Assembly (NCBI GenBank): GCA_016185365.1
Contig: JACPNP010000002.1
Coordinates: forward strand, 1-50,372
Length of the DNA stretch: 50,372 bases
Source of the DNA: Terriglobales bacterium
GTDB lineage: Bacteria; Acidobacteriota; Terriglobia; Terriglobales; Acidobacteriaceae
Direction: 5' to 3'
The notes beneath the pieces are model-generated. The model was not told the origin of the DNA, ran no database searches, and was given only the letters and a program-made list of their open reading frames with translations. A program made the position numbers and the translations under genes. Shown piece after piece: positions 1 through 9,475 of this stretch; positions within the stretch are counted from its first letter, which is position 1, and each line of letters begins with the position of its first letter.

Positions 1-160
1 CCTTGCCGTCGGTTTTCGCATCGGGAAGGGGAATGTCGGACGGCATCGGCGGGTAGGCAGACGGCGGCGCCGCCTGAGCCTCGACGCCCAGGGGCTGGCC
101 GCAGTTGTTGCAGAACCGGCTGGTATCCGGGTTGTTGTTGCCGCACTGATTACAGAACAT
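1..160 (-). CDS. Zinc-ribbon protein, N-terminal part (runs off the window)
   Basis: Only the first 53 codons are visible; the gene continues past base 1. The start is ATG at 158-160, with GGAGGT at 164-169 just upstream. The N-terminus has two CxxC knuckles (C3/C6 and C17/C20, ten residues apart), the pattern of short zinc-ribbon domains at the front of many bacterial membrane or regulatory proteins. A Pro/Ala-rich linker follows. The function of the main body cannot be judged because it lies outside the window. Confidence 0.75.
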   Translation of the reverse strand, partial: MFCNQCGNNNPDTSRFCNNCGQPLGVEAQAAPPSAYPPMPSDIPLPDAKTDGK

Positions 161-289
161 CGGACCTCCAAAGGGTCAGGGACGGACTGGGGCAACGTAC
201 GCCCGCTACTTCCCGCCACTCCGATCTAATTCTAAACCTCACAGCACAGGGTAGCTGCCGCGTAGATCGGGTCTCACTGCCATGCTGGG

Positions 290-1564
290 TCACTTCCATT
301 CGGCGCCGGGAATAGTGGTAAACGCGATACGCAGCGGGGTGGTGTGCCGGACTTCATGCACACCGCCCAGGTAAAGAGTGCTCGGCCCGTATTTCAAGTT
401 CACCGTGTCCATGGCCGCCGTCAGATTTTTGCACCGCGGATCTTCGTACAGATCACTGAACAGATTCAGGGAGTTCCCTGAAGTTAGGTCCGACAGGGTC
501 ACACCGGTCAGCAGCGGTTTGTGCCGCGGACAAGCAAGCCAGGCGCGGTTGAGCACTTTTAACAATGTCATCGTGTCCTGGCAGGGAGGGAAGCGGGAGC
601 AGCTTTGCCATGACGGGAGGCCTTGGTGGCCCCATTTGCCCCCCCAATCGTGTTCGTGGCTGAGGAAAAGCACGTAGAGAGTCAATGCGCCGGCATACAT
701 ACCGGCTTGACGCAGCCGGAACGCGGCCTTATGGAGCAACGCCTTGGCAATGGCGGCCGCTTGCTCCGGTGTGCGATGTTCAGGTGCAAGCACATGCTGG
801 TGACCGAAGCTGCTGGTATGGGTCGCACGATCGTCGAAGTCTTCGCCACGCAGCCGGAGCCAGAACCTTGTGCCCAGCACACTGCCCCAGATCTCCGTCA
901 TCTGCTCCCGGGAAAGCCGGCAGAGTTGTTCCACGGTATGGACACCGTGTGCCCGCAAGCGCCTGTCCCTGCGTGGGCCGATCCCGCATAGGTCCTGCAA
1001 CTCCAGGGGAAACAAGATTTGGGGAAGCTGCGGCTTCCGGATCACGGTCAAGCCATCGGGCTTCCGCATGTCGGAAGCGGTCTTGGCCAGGAACTGGTTC
1101 GGCGCCAGCCCGATGGAACAACGCAGCGTGGCGCCGGCATGATCGCGGATCGCCTGCTTCACCTGCTGCGCCAACCGGACAGCGTTTTCCACGATCTGTT
1201 CGCGTCCCATGAGCCGGCAGGCCACCTCATCGATGGAGACCACTTTGGAGATTGGCAGACATCGCTCCACGGCAGCCCGGATGCGGCCGTGATACTCCAA
1301 ATAGATCTCATGGCGGGCCAGGATCACCTGCAATCGCGGACACAGGCGCTTTGCCTCAGCCACGAGGGTGCCGGTACGGACGCCAAGCCGCTTGGCCTCA
1401 TAACTGGCGGCGATGCAGCAGGTGGAATCAGCCGCGGCATTGACCACCACGACCGGCTGGCCGCGCAGATGAGGTTGCACCTCCTGCTCGACCGAGGCGA
1501 AATACGAGTTCAGGTCAAGAAAGAGCCACTGGACCCGAGCAGCGTCTTCCGGGGTGGCAAGCAT
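290..1564 (-). CDS. Y-family DNA polymerase (DinB/UmuC/ImuB-type)
   Basis: A 424-residue protein with the Y-family palm signature FLDLNSYFASVEQ near residues 15-27. The metal-binding acids are D17 and the SIDE pair D112/E113. The conserved block SIGLAPNQFLAKTASDMRKP follows, then a helix-hairpin-helix segment (LCGIGPRRDRRLRAHG) and a little-finger domain. Y-family enzymes carry out error-prone translesion synthesis. The presence of all three carboxylates argues for an active polymerase rather than a catalytically dead ImuB. The motif DLN, instead of the DMD of DinB, resembles UmuC. No imuA, dnaE2, lexA or umuD lies nearby, so the subgroup is left open. A spaced direct repeat lies just upstream and may be a damage-response operator. 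Confidence 0.85.
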   Translation of the reverse strand: MLATPEDAARVQWLFLDLNSYFASVEQEVQPHLRGQPVVVVNAAADSTCCIAASYEAKRLGVRTGTLVAEAKRLCPRLQVILARHEIYLEYHGRIRAAVERCLPISKVVSIDEVACRLMGREQIVENAVRLAQQVKQAIRDHAGATLRCSIGLAPNQFLAKTASDMRKPDGLTVIRKPQLPQILFPLELQDLCGIGPRRDRRLRAHGVHTVEQLCRLSREQMTEIWGSVLGTRFWLRLRGEDFDDRATHTSSFGHQHVLAPEHRTPEQAAAIAKALLHKAAFRLRQAGMYAGALTLYVLFLSHEHDWGGKWGHQGLPSWQSCSRFPPCQDTMTLLKVLNRAWLACPRHKPLLTGVTLSDLTSGNSLNLFSDLYEDPRCKNLTAAMDTVNLKYGPSTLYLGGVHEVRHTTPLRIAFTTIPGAEWK

Positions 1565-1585
1565 GGAAGGACACTATCATAATCG

Positions 1586-1603
1586 GCGAATAAAAAGCGA
1601 ATA
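1586..1603 (-). promoter_or_regulatory. Direct repeat GCGAATA-N4-GCGAATA upstream of the Y-family polymerase
   Basis: Two identical heptamers (1586-1592 and 1597-1603) lie 11 bp apart, one helical turn, 22 bp in front of the polymerase start. Some bacterial LexA-type operators are direct repeats, so this could be a damage-response site. That function is inference from position and spacing only. Confidence 0.3.
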
Positions 1604-1653
1604 TAACAGAGATTTTTTTTCCGCCCTCTGAAGATAGGGCATTTTCACAGGAG

Positions 1654-2412
1654 TCAGGCTTGGTAGTGCACGATGGCCGCAAACGACTTGGGGTCCAGGC
1701 TGGCCCCGCCGACCAGGGCGCCATCCAATTCCGCTTCTGACATCAACGCTTTCGCGTTCTCAGGCTTCACGCTGCCCCCATAGAGGATGCGCAGCTTCTC
1801 CGCGAATCCCTTTCCGAAGGCCTTGGACGCTTCGTGGCGGATGGTCTCGTGGGCCTGCGCGGCAAGTTGCGGCGTGGCGGTCTTGCCCGTGCCGATGGCC
1901 CACACCGGCTCATAGGCGATCGCCAGCTTCGCCGCCTTGGCCGCGGAGATGCCGCGGAAGGCGCTTGTGCACTGGCGGCGGAGGACATCATCGGTGAGTC
2001 CGGCCTCGCGCTCTTCGATCACTTCGCCGACACACACGATGGGCGTGAGCCCTGCTTCCAGCGCGACCTCAAGTTTGCGGTTCACCGTGGCGTCGGTCTC
2101 GCCAAAGTACTGACGGCGTTCGGAGTGGCCTAGGATCACGTACTGGCATCCGCTGGCGGCGATCATCTCGGCGGAGATCTCGCCCGTGAATGCGCCTTCC
2201 TTCTCCCAGTGCATGTTCTGCGCGCCCACGCCGATGCGTGAACCCTTTACCGCACCGGCCACGGCGGAGATGCACACCGCCGGTGCGCAAAGCGCGATAT
2301 CATCGGCGGTCACATCGGCGACCATCGGCAGAAAGGCAGCCACGAACTCCGTGGCCTGCGGCGGCGTCTTGTACATCTTCCAGTTGGCGGCAAACAGTTT
2401 GTTGCGGGTCAT
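1654..2412 (-). CDS. tpiA: Triosephosphate isomerase
   Basis: A 252-residue TIM barrel that interconverts dihydroxyacetone phosphate and glyceraldehyde 3-phosphate in cytosolic glycolysis/gluconeogenesis. Visible landmarks are FAANWKMYK with the substrate-binding Lys12, the electrophilic His96 in LGHSERR, the catalytic base Glu168 in AYEPVWAIGTG, and the phosphate loop YGGSVKPENA. The length is normal for the family. The ATG lies two bases after the pgk stop, so the two genes are almost certainly co-transcribed. It is the last gene of the gap-pgk-tpiA cluster. Confidence 0.97.
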   Translation of the reverse strand: MTRNKLFAANWKMYKTPPQATEFVAAFLPMVADVTADDIALCAPAVCISAVAGAVKGSRIGVGAQNMHWEKEGAFTGEISAEMIAASGCQYVILGHSERRQYFGETDATVNRKLEVALEAGLTPIVCVGEVIEEREAGLTDDVLRRQCTSAFRGISAAKAAKLAIAYEPVWAIGTGKTATPQLAAQAHETIRHEASKAFGKGFAEKLRILYGGSVKPENAKALMSEAELDGALVGGASLDPKSFAAIVHYQA

Positions 2413-2414
2413 GG

Positions 2415-3626
<1,212 letters not shown>

Positions 3627-3726
3627 TTCAGATTGCCTGAGTAAAGGATTGCGGGATGCCGGTGCGGTCACATCAAAAGTCGTTGTCTTAGATTCGGCAA
3701 TTCCGCAGTTCCACGATTTTCAATCG

Positions 3727-4734
3727 TTACAGGCCTTTCTTGGCCATGAAGTGGATCAGGTCTCGCACGCGGCAGGAGTAGCCCCACTCATTGTCGTACC
3801 AGGAGATGACCTTCACACAGTTCCCATTCACTACCATGGTCAGAGGCGAGTCCACGATGGACGAGCGCGAGTCGCCGCGAAAATCCATGGAGACCAGTTC
3901 ATTGGTCTCATAGCCCAGGATGCCCTTCATCGGGCCATCGGCCGCGGCTTTCAGCGCCGCGTTCACTTCGTCCTTCGTGGTCTTCTTCTCCACGAACGCC
4001 ACCAGGTCCACCACGGAAACGTTCGGCGTAGGCACGCGCATGGCGAAGCCATCCAGCTTGCCTTTCACGTCCGGGATCACCAGGCTGAGCGCCTTGGCCG
4101 CGCGGGTTGTGGTGGGGATCATGCTCAGCGCGGCCGCGCGGGCGCGCCGCAGGTCCTTGTGCGGGAAGTCGAGGATCACCTGGTCATTGGTGTAGGAGTG
4201 GATCGTGGTCATCGTGCCGCTCACGATCTTGTAATTGTCATTCACCACCTTGGCCACCGGGCCGAGGCAGTTGGTGGTGCAGCTTGCGTTCGAGACCACA
4301 TGATGCTTGGCCGGGTCATACATCGCGTCATTCACGCCCAGCACCAGGGTCACATCCTCATTCTTGGCCGGAGCGGAGATGATGACCTTCTTCACCGTAC
4401 CCTTGAGGTGCTTCTTGGCATCATTCGCGTCCGTGAACTTGCCGGTGGATTCGATCACCACCTGCGCGCCGAACGACGACCAATCGATCGCGGCCGGGTC
4501 TTTTTCCTTGAAAACGTGGACCTTTTTGCCTTCGACCTCGATAGAGTCCGCGCCGGAGGTGATGGTCTGCTCCAGATTACCCAGGATCGAATCGTATTTG
4601 AGCAGGTGGGCCAGTGTCTTGGGGTCGGTCAGGTCATTCACGGCCACGAACTCGAGGTCCGGGTCTTTGAGCGCGGTGCGCAACACGTTACGGCCGATGC
4701 GGCCGAATCCATTGATGCCGACTTTGATGCCCAT
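3727..4734 (-). CDS. gap: Glyceraldehyde-3-phosphate dehydrogenase, type I
   Basis: A 335-residue enzyme started at MGIKVGINGFGRIGRNVLR because AAGGAG lies at 4741-4746; the reading frame stays open 49 codons further upstream. The Rossmann motif GINGFGRIG, the catalytic Cys152 in SNASCTTNC and the C-terminal WYDNEWGYSCRV block are intact. An Asp after the second beta strand (AVND) suggests NAD preference. It catalyses the oxidative phosphorylation step of glycolysis and is the first gene of the gap-pgk-tpiA cluster, 100 bp ahead of pgk. It is transcribed away from the P-loop kinase-like gene. Confidence 0.97.
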   Translation of the reverse strand: MGIKVGINGFGRIGRNVLRTALKDPDLEFVAVNDLTDPKTLAHLLKYDSILGNLEQTITSGADSIEVEGKKVHVFKEKDPAAIDWSSFGAQVVIESTGKFTDANDAKKHLKGTVKKVIISAPAKNEDVTLVLGVNDAMYDPAKHHVVSNASCTTNCLGPVAKVVNDNYKIVSGTMTTIHSYTNDQVILDFPHKDLRRARAAALSMIPTTTRAAKALSLVIPDVKGKLDGFAMRVPTPNVSVVDLVAFVEKKTTKDEVNAALKAAADGPMKGILGYETNELVSMDFRGDSRSSIVDSPLTMVVNGNCVKVISWYDNEWGYSCRVRDLIHFMAKKGL

Positions 4735-4886
4735 GGAAGTCTCCTTAGCGGGAAGATGACAGAACAGCCGGTCGACCGATCGGGAACTAGAAATGCTAAC
4801 AGAAACCCTGTCCGGCGGCACTTGGAACCGGGGTCGACAAACGAATACTAGCCTCCGGACAACTCTCTGTGTTACAACCAAAAGGT

Positions 4887-5642
4887 ATGCGCAAGTGGAT
4901 GCGCGAGCGATTGAAGCGCCGCAAAAAATCTTCCGACAACCCCAGCGAACAGACCGGCAAGATCGGGCAGTCCATCGACCCGTCCAAGCCCGCGCCGATC
5001 ATTCCGTCTTATTCCCTGGATGATAACGACGACACCGAGCCTGCCGCCGAGGACAATGGCCCCACCCCGCCCGCTGTCACCCGGGGCAAAATGGTGGTGG
5101 AGACCCAGCCGGAGTCGCCCATGGCGCCGCCCGCCGCTGCGGATGCCGCCACCGGCAAGCCCGCGCAAGGGAAGCGTCCGCCCAAAGGCGTGGTGGTTCT
5201 GACCATCGGCCTGCCCGGGTCGGGCAAGACCACTTGGTACAAACGCCGCGGTGTGACCCCGCTCTCCAGCGACATGCTGCGCACCATCCTGTTCGACAAC
5301 ATCACCGAACAGCGTTACCAGGGTCTGGTTTTTTCCACGCTGCGCTCGTTGCTCCGCGCCCGGCTCATCGCCAAGATGCCGTGGAATTACGTGGACGCCA
5401 CCAACCTCTCCCCGCATGAGCGCCGCCAGTGGATCAAGATGGCCAAAGGCTTCGGCTACGAGGTCCATGCCGTGTTCTTCGATGTGCCGCTCGAGTTGTG
5501 CCTGGAGCGGAACCGCAAGCGCGAGCGCCAGGTCGCGGAAGAGATCATGAATCAGATGGCCCAGAAACTTAAGCCACCCACATTCAAGGAAGGGTTCTCC
5601 AAGATCGTGGTGGTGCGGGTGAAGGACAAACAAGGGGCATAA
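4887..5642 (+). CDS. AAA/P-loop kinase-like protein with a disordered N-terminus
   Basis: About 251 residues from the ATG at 4887; a GTG start six codons earlier is possible. The first ~95 residues are charged and Pro/Ala-rich and look disordered. A P-loop domain follows, with Walker A in IGLPGSGKTTWYK, a conserved LSSDMLR and a DATNLSPHERRQWIKMA block. A segment CLERNRKRERQV resembles the LID of polynucleotide-kinase-like enzymes (AAA_33, PNKP/zeta-toxin type). It probably phosphorylates a nucleic-acid end or small molecule. The substrate is unknown and no antitoxin partner is seen. It stands alone, divergent from gap. Confidence 0.75.
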   Translation: MRKWMRERLKRRKKSSDNPSEQTGKIGQSIDPSKPAPIIPSYSLDDNDDTEPAAEDNGPTPPAVTRGKMVVETQPESPMAPPAAADAATGKPAQGKRPPKGVVVLTIGLPGSGKTTWYKRRGVTPLSSDMLRTILFDNITEQRYQGLVFSTLRSLLRARLIAKMPWNYVDATNLSPHERRQWIKMAKGFGYEVHAVFFDVPLELCLERNRKRERQVAEEIMNQMAQKLKPPTFKEGFSKIVVVRVKDKQGA

Positions 5643-5663
5643 ACGCCCCGTGAACTTCAAGGG

Positions 5664-5686
5664 CCGGGGCATTCTCGCGCCCGGCC
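5664..5686 (+). terminator. GC hairpin after the P-loop gene
   Basis: GGCCGGG and CCCGGCC face each other across a short loop, about 20 bp after the stop codon of the kinase-like gene. A run of T is missing, so intrinsic termination is only possible, not certain. Confidence 0.35.
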
Positions 5687-5785
5687 TTATATCTTGGGAC
5701 GACCACACACCTTTTCGGGAAGAGCGCGGGGCCTTTGCGCTTCCTCACTCGTCCTGCAATCCGATCTGACTCGAAGGAGACAACG

Positions 5786-7810
5786 ATGAGACTTCGTTGC
5801 ATGCTGGCGCTTTTTTGCCTGACGACCGCCCTGTTCGCACAAGAAAAGCCGCTCGGCGGTGTCGAACTCGGAGACCTGAACCGCAGCGTGGACCCCTGCG
5901 AGGACTTCTTTGAATACGCCAACGGCAATTGGCGGGTGCAGAATCCCATCCCGCCTTCCATGGTGCGCTGGAGCCGGCGCTGGCAGGGCGGCGAGACCAA
6001 CAAAGAACAACTGAAGTCCATCCTCGACGACACCTCGGCGAAGAAAGACTGGCCCAAGGGCAGCGCCGAGCAGCTGATCGGCGATTATTACGCCTCCTGC
6101 ACCGATGAGACCGCGGTCAACAAGCGCGGTGCCGAGCCCCTGGCGCCATGGCTCAAAGAGATTGACGCCATCAAGACGCCGGCCGACGTGGCCCGTGAGA
6201 TCCGCCGCCTGCATGAGATCGCGGTGTTTGCGCCTTTCGGTACCGGCGGCAACCAGAATCCGCATGATCCGAACATGATCATGGCGGATATTTACGCCAG
6301 CGGCCTCAGTCTCCCCGACCGCGATTACTATTTGAAGCCCGACGCCCGCTTCAAAGAAGCGCGCGAAAAATATCATGAGCATCTGATCAAGATGTTCGGC
6401 CTGCTGGGTGACGATGCCGCGAAAGCAGGCGCCGCCGCCGATGTTGTGCTGGCAATGGAGACCAAACTGGCCGAGGCCTCGCTCGACAACGTGGCCCTGC
6501 GGGATCCGCATGCCACCGATCACATCACTTCCTTCGCCGACCTGAAAAAAATGGCGCCGCACGTGGGTTGGGAGGAGTATTTCAAAACGGCAAAGTTCTC
6601 CCCCGCAGGCACCATCAACGTGCAGGAGCCGAAGTTCGTGGCCCGGGTCGAGGCCATGCTGACAGGCGAGTCGGTCGCGGATTGGAAGACGTACTTGCGC
6701 TGGCAGTTGCTCAACGCCACCGCCAATGCGCTCTCCGCTCCGTTCGTGGAGGAGTCATTCGCGTTCAACGGAAAATATCTGGGCGGCGCGCGGGAGATGC
6801 GCCCGCGCTGGAAGCGCTGCGCGGAAAGTACGGACGCCTTGCTGGGCGAGGCCCTGGGAAAGAAATACACGGAAAAATATTTTCCGCCGGCCGCCAAGGC
6901 GCGCATGCAGGAGATGGTCAAGAACCTCCTGGCCGCCATGGGGGATGACATCCGACAGCTCGAATGGATGTCTCCGGAGACCAAGAAGAAGGCGCTGGAA
7001 AAGCTGGCCACCTTCTTCCCCAAGATCGGCTATCCGGATAAGTGGAAGGACTACAGCGCCGTCAACGTCGACCGCAACGCCTACTTTGAGAGCCAGCTCT
7101 CCGGCCGCCGCTTCGCTGTTTCGGACGACCGTTCCACCATCGGCAAGCCAGTGGACCGCGGGCGCTGGGGCATGACGCCGCCCACCTCGAACGCCTATTA
7201 CAACCCGCTGCTGAATGAGATCGTCTTCCCGGCCGGCATCCTGCAGCCGCCCGGCTTCTCCATGAGCAAGGTGGACGCGGTGAATTACGGCGCCATCGGC
7301 GTGGTCATCGGACATGAGATCAGCCACGGCTTCGACGATCAGGGTGCGCAGTTCGATGCCGGCGGCCACTTGGAGAACTGGTGGTCGGAAGAAGACCTGA
7401 AAAAATTCACGGCACGCGGCGCCTGTGTGGTCGACCAGTTCGATAACTACTTCATCGAACCCGGCGTGCATCACAACGGCAAGCTGGTTCTGGGGGAGAG
7501 CATCGGCGACCTGGGCGGAGCGCGCATCGCCTACATGGCCTGGAAGCTGGCACTCAAGGGCCGGCCTGCGCCTCAGGACATCGACGGCTTCACCCCGGAG
7601 CAGCAGTTCTTCATCGCCTGGGGACAGTTCCGCGGGGACGCCATCCGCATTGAGACCCAGCGTCTGATGGTGCAGGGCGATCCGCATCCCACGGGCAAAT
7701 ACCGCGTGAACGGACCGCTCTCCAACCTACCGGAGTTCCAGAAAGCGTTCGGCTGCAAGGAAGGCCAGGCCATGGTCCGGCCCAAGGAGAAACGCTGCGA
7801 TATCTGGTGA
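5786..7810 (+). CDS. M13 family zinc metallopeptidase (neprilysin/PepO-like), secreted
   Basis: A 674-residue protein. The start ATG at 5786 follows AAGGAGA at 5774-5780; an upstream in-frame ATG is ignored. The first ~18 residues form a signal peptide ending in LFAQ. The peptidase M13 N-domain begins with DPCEDFFEYANGNW. The catalytic domain has the zinc motif HEISH (H510, E511, H514), the third ligand in GESIGDLGG (E571) and the family-typical C-terminal CDIW. The NAYYNPLLNEIVFPAGILQP block is also characteristic. Such enzymes cleave short peptides, in Gram-negative bacteria in the periplasm or outside the cell. It is a stand-alone gene, and a link to the hydroxyproline operon downstream is only speculative. 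Confidence 0.95.
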   Translation: MRLRCMLALFCLTTALFAQEKPLGGVELGDLNRSVDPCEDFFEYANGNWRVQNPIPPSMVRWSRRWQGGETNKEQLKSILDDTSAKKDWPKGSAEQLIGDYYASCTDETAVNKRGAEPLAPWLKEIDAIKTPADVAREIRRLHEIAVFAPFGTGGNQNPHDPNMIMADIYASGLSLPDRDYYLKPDARFKEAREKYHEHLIKMFGLLGDDAAKAGAAADVVLAMETKLAEASLDNVALRDPHATDHITSFADLKKMAPHVGWEEYFKTAKFSPAGTINVQEPKFVARVEAMLTGESVADWKTYLRWQLLNATANALSAPFVEESFAFNGKYLGGAREMRPRWKRCAESTDALLGEALGKKYTEKYFPPAAKARMQEMVKNLLAAMGDDIRQLEWMSPETKKKALEKLATFFPKIGYPDKWKDYSAVNVDRNAYFESQLSGRRFAVSDDRSTIGKPVDRGRWGMTPPTSNAYYNPLLNEIVFPAGILQPPGFSMSKVDAVNYGAIGVVIGHEISHGFDDQGAQFDAGGHLENWWSEEDLKKFTARGACVVDQFDNYFIEPGVHHNGKLVLGESIGDLGGARIAYMAWKLALKGRPAPQDIDGFTPEQQFFIAWGQFRGDAIRIETQRLMVQGDPHPTGKYRVNGPLSNLPEFQKAFGCKEGQAMVRPKEKRCDIW

Positions 7811-7889
7811 GCGCGCCGGTTGACCGGCCCGCATCAACCCTCATACAATCAATGGAGTGGGGCGCCCGCCTCACTCCTGTTTTTTTTGC

Positions 7890-7963
7890 TGCCCCCTCGT
7901 TCAATGGTAGGACAGCTGACTCTGGATCAGCATATCGGGGTTCGAATCCCTGGGGGGCAGCCA
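7890..7963 (+). tRNA. tRNA-Gln (anticodon CUG)
   Basis: A full cloverleaf can be folded by hand. The 7-bp acceptor stem pairs TGCCCCC (7890-7896) with GGGGGCA (7953-7959). The D-arm is GTTC/GGAC, and the anticodon stem GCTGA/TCAGC holds the loop CTCTGGA, giving anticodon CTG. The T-arm CGGGG/CCCTG holds TTCGAAT. Discriminator G is followed by an encoded CCA at 7961-7963. It reads CAG codons. A run of eight T directly precedes it. Confidence 0.95.
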
Positions 7964-8028
7964 GCCGATCCGCAAGGTACACCCGTCCTTACTGGTATTA
8001 ACGGAAGTTTTGGGCGAAATCTTTCAGC

Positions 8029-9219
8029 CTAAGGACCTAGTCGTAACGCTTGATCCAAGTCGGCCCATAGGTCCTCGACGGCCTCGATGCCCACGCTTAG
8101 CCGTAGAAGCGTCGGGGGTAGGTGTTCCTGTCCGGGAATGATTGCCCTCCGTTCGATGGTGGACTCGACTGCTCCCAGGCTGGTGGCGTGTTGGATGAGG
8201 CGCAGTCCGCCGCAAACAGAGTCGGCGGCAGCACTGTCTCCGCGCACGTCGAACGAGATGATCGTGCCGAAGCCCTTGAGTTGGCGTCGCGCGGCTTCGT
8301 GAGTCGAGTGACTCGCCAGGCCTGGATAGCGCGTCAGCGCGACGTTTGGATGGCGCGCGAGCCGCTCGGCCAGAGTCATCGCGCTGTGCTGGGCGCGCTC
8401 CAGCCGCAGGGCCAGCGTTCTCGCCCCACGCACCGCGAGAAACGTCTCGAGGGCGCCGGGGGTTGCACCTGTGAGCTCCCGGGACTGCCGCAGCATTGCC
8501 AGCAGGTTGGCGTCGCGTACGGTGACGACGCCGCCAAGCAGGTCCGAGTGTCCGCCGATGAACTTCGTCACCGATTGCACGGACACGTCGGCCCCGAGCG
8601 TCAGTGGACGCTGATTGGTCACCGATTGCACGGACACGTCGGCCCCGAGCGTCAGTGGACGCTGATTGAGCGGCGTTGCGAAGGTGTTGTCCACGCCCAG
8701 GATCGCTCCACGCTTCCGTGGCGCGGCACAGATCGTATCCAGGTCTCCGACCGTCAGCAGCGGGTTTGAGGGCGACTCCAGCCAGATCAGGTCGGCCACG
8801 CCGCACAGCTCGACCCAGCGCGCGGTGTCGGCCACGGCCACGCGATGCAAGGTCCACCGGCCGCGGCGTTGGCCAGCCTGTGCGAGTCCCGCGACACCTT
8901 GGTAGCAATCGTCCGGCAGGGCCACGACCGAGCCTGCGGAGAGTTGATCGAAGATCGCCGCGATCCCCGCCATGCCGGAGGCGAAGGCGACCGAGGAACC
9001 ACCTTCGAGGCCGCCGACGATCTCTTCCAGGGCCTCCCAGCTCGGTGTGCCGTCGTCGCGCGAGTACGCACGGCCTTCGCCCAGCACAAAATTCGACGCC
9101 GGGATCGGCGGCACATTCAGCGGCGAGCCCGGGCGCCGGTCTCGTCCTGCCGAAACCAGCCATGATTCGACCGAACCATGATCGTTGGTGTCGTGCCGCG
9201 TCTTATTCATCGATGTCAT
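8029..9219 (-). CDS. Trans-sulfuration PLP enzyme (cystathionine gamma-synthase/lyase family) with an internal duplication
   Basis: A 396-residue fold-type I PLP enzyme of the Cys/Met metabolism family. The start at 9219 is supported by AGGAGCG seven bases upstream. Family blocks are present: SVAFASGMAGIAAIF, LIWLESPSNPLL, GVDNTFATPL, the Schiff-base lysine in VTKFIGGHSD and the C-terminal LLRLSVGIEAVEDL. The exact reaction (gamma-synthase, gamma-lyase or methionine gamma-lyase) cannot be read from sequence. A 17-residue segment, NQRPLTLGADVSVQSVT, is repeated exactly just before the catalytic lysine. In the family this segment occurs once, so folding or activity may be affected. The gene is divergent from the hydroxyproline operon. 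Confidence 0.85.
   Translation of the reverse strand: MTSMNKTRHDTNDHGSVESWLVSAGRDRRPGSPLNVPPIPASNFVLGEGRAYSRDDGTPSWEALEEIVGGLEGGSSVAFASGMAGIAAIFDQLSAGSVVALPDDCYQGVAGLAQAGQRRGRWTLHRVAVADTARWVELCGVADLIWLESPSNPLLTVGDLDTICAAPRKRGAILGVDNTFATPLNQRPLTLGADVSVQSVTNQRPLTLGADVSVQSVTKFIGGHSDLLGGVVTVRDANLLAMLRQSRELTGATPGALETFLAVRGARTLALRLERAQHSAMTLAERLARHPNVALTRYPGLASHSTHEAARRQLKGFGTIISFDVRGDSAAADSVCGGLRLIQHATSLGAVESTIERRAIIPGQEHLPPTLLRLSVGIEAVEDLWADLDQALRLGP
8567..8668 (-). repeat. Perfect 51-bp tandem duplication inside the PLP-enzyme gene
   Basis: Bases 8567-8617 and 8618-8668 are identical and directly adjacent. The unit length is 17 codons, so the reading frame is kept. The absence of any divergence indicates a recent event or an assembly artefact. 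Confidence 0.97.
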
Positions 9220-9348
9220 AGCTCGCTCCTAGGCGGAAGTCGACAGCTTAATGAGGCTCAGGCCGGCCGCGATGAAGGCTGCAGCAAGGACGCGCTCGAT
9301 TGTCAAAGGAAAGTGATGCGAAGGCTCCCTCGATTCATGATGCGGTTC

Positions 9349-9364
9349 TTGATTTTCAAATCAA
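9349..9364. promoter_or_regulatory. Perfect palindrome in the divergent spacer, operator candidate
   Basis: TTGATTTTCAAATCAA is a perfect inverted repeat (7-bp arms, 2-bp centre). It lies in the spacer between the divergent PLP-enzyme gene and the hydroxyproline operon, directly against a putative -35 box at 9365. Position and symmetry fit a binding site for a dimeric regulator. No regulator gene is encoded next to it. Confidence 0.4.
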
Positions 9365-9394
9365 TTGTGACCCATCGCGGCCTGTCCTTATTAT
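9365..9394 (+). promoter_or_regulatory. Candidate sigma70 promoter of the hydroxyproline operon
   Basis: TTGTGA (9365-9370) and TATTAT (9389-9394) are 18 bp apart, about 80 bp before the epimerase start. The -35 box is poor, so this is a tentative call. A TACAAT at about 9440 is an alternative -10. Confidence 0.3.
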
Positions 9395-9475
9395 GCGATA
9401 AAGTCGGGTGCTGAGATTTCGCGGTTCCATATCCACCCGCTACAATGCTCCGCGTATGCCAAGGTTTGATTCCAG

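Noticed and set aside
3627..3726. gap-pgk spacer checked for another IVS-like arm pair
   Set aside because: There are GATT-rich fragments at both ends, but complementarity is too weak to call.
8024..9163. A long open frame in another phase over the PLP-enzyme gene
   Set aside because: It is Arg-rich, lacks any motif, and is a by-product of GC-rich codon use; the other phase has a clear enzyme family signature.
5786..9219. M13 peptidase, tRNA-Gln and PLP enzyme considered as a genomic island with the tRNA as attachment site
   Set aside because: No integrase and no repeat of the tRNA 3' end were found within the window.
9178..9414. A 78-codon plus-strand frame in the spacer before the hydroxyproline operon
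   Set aside because: It overlaps the start of the PLP-enzyme gene on the other strand and the palindrome/promoter region, and shows no protein-like pattern.
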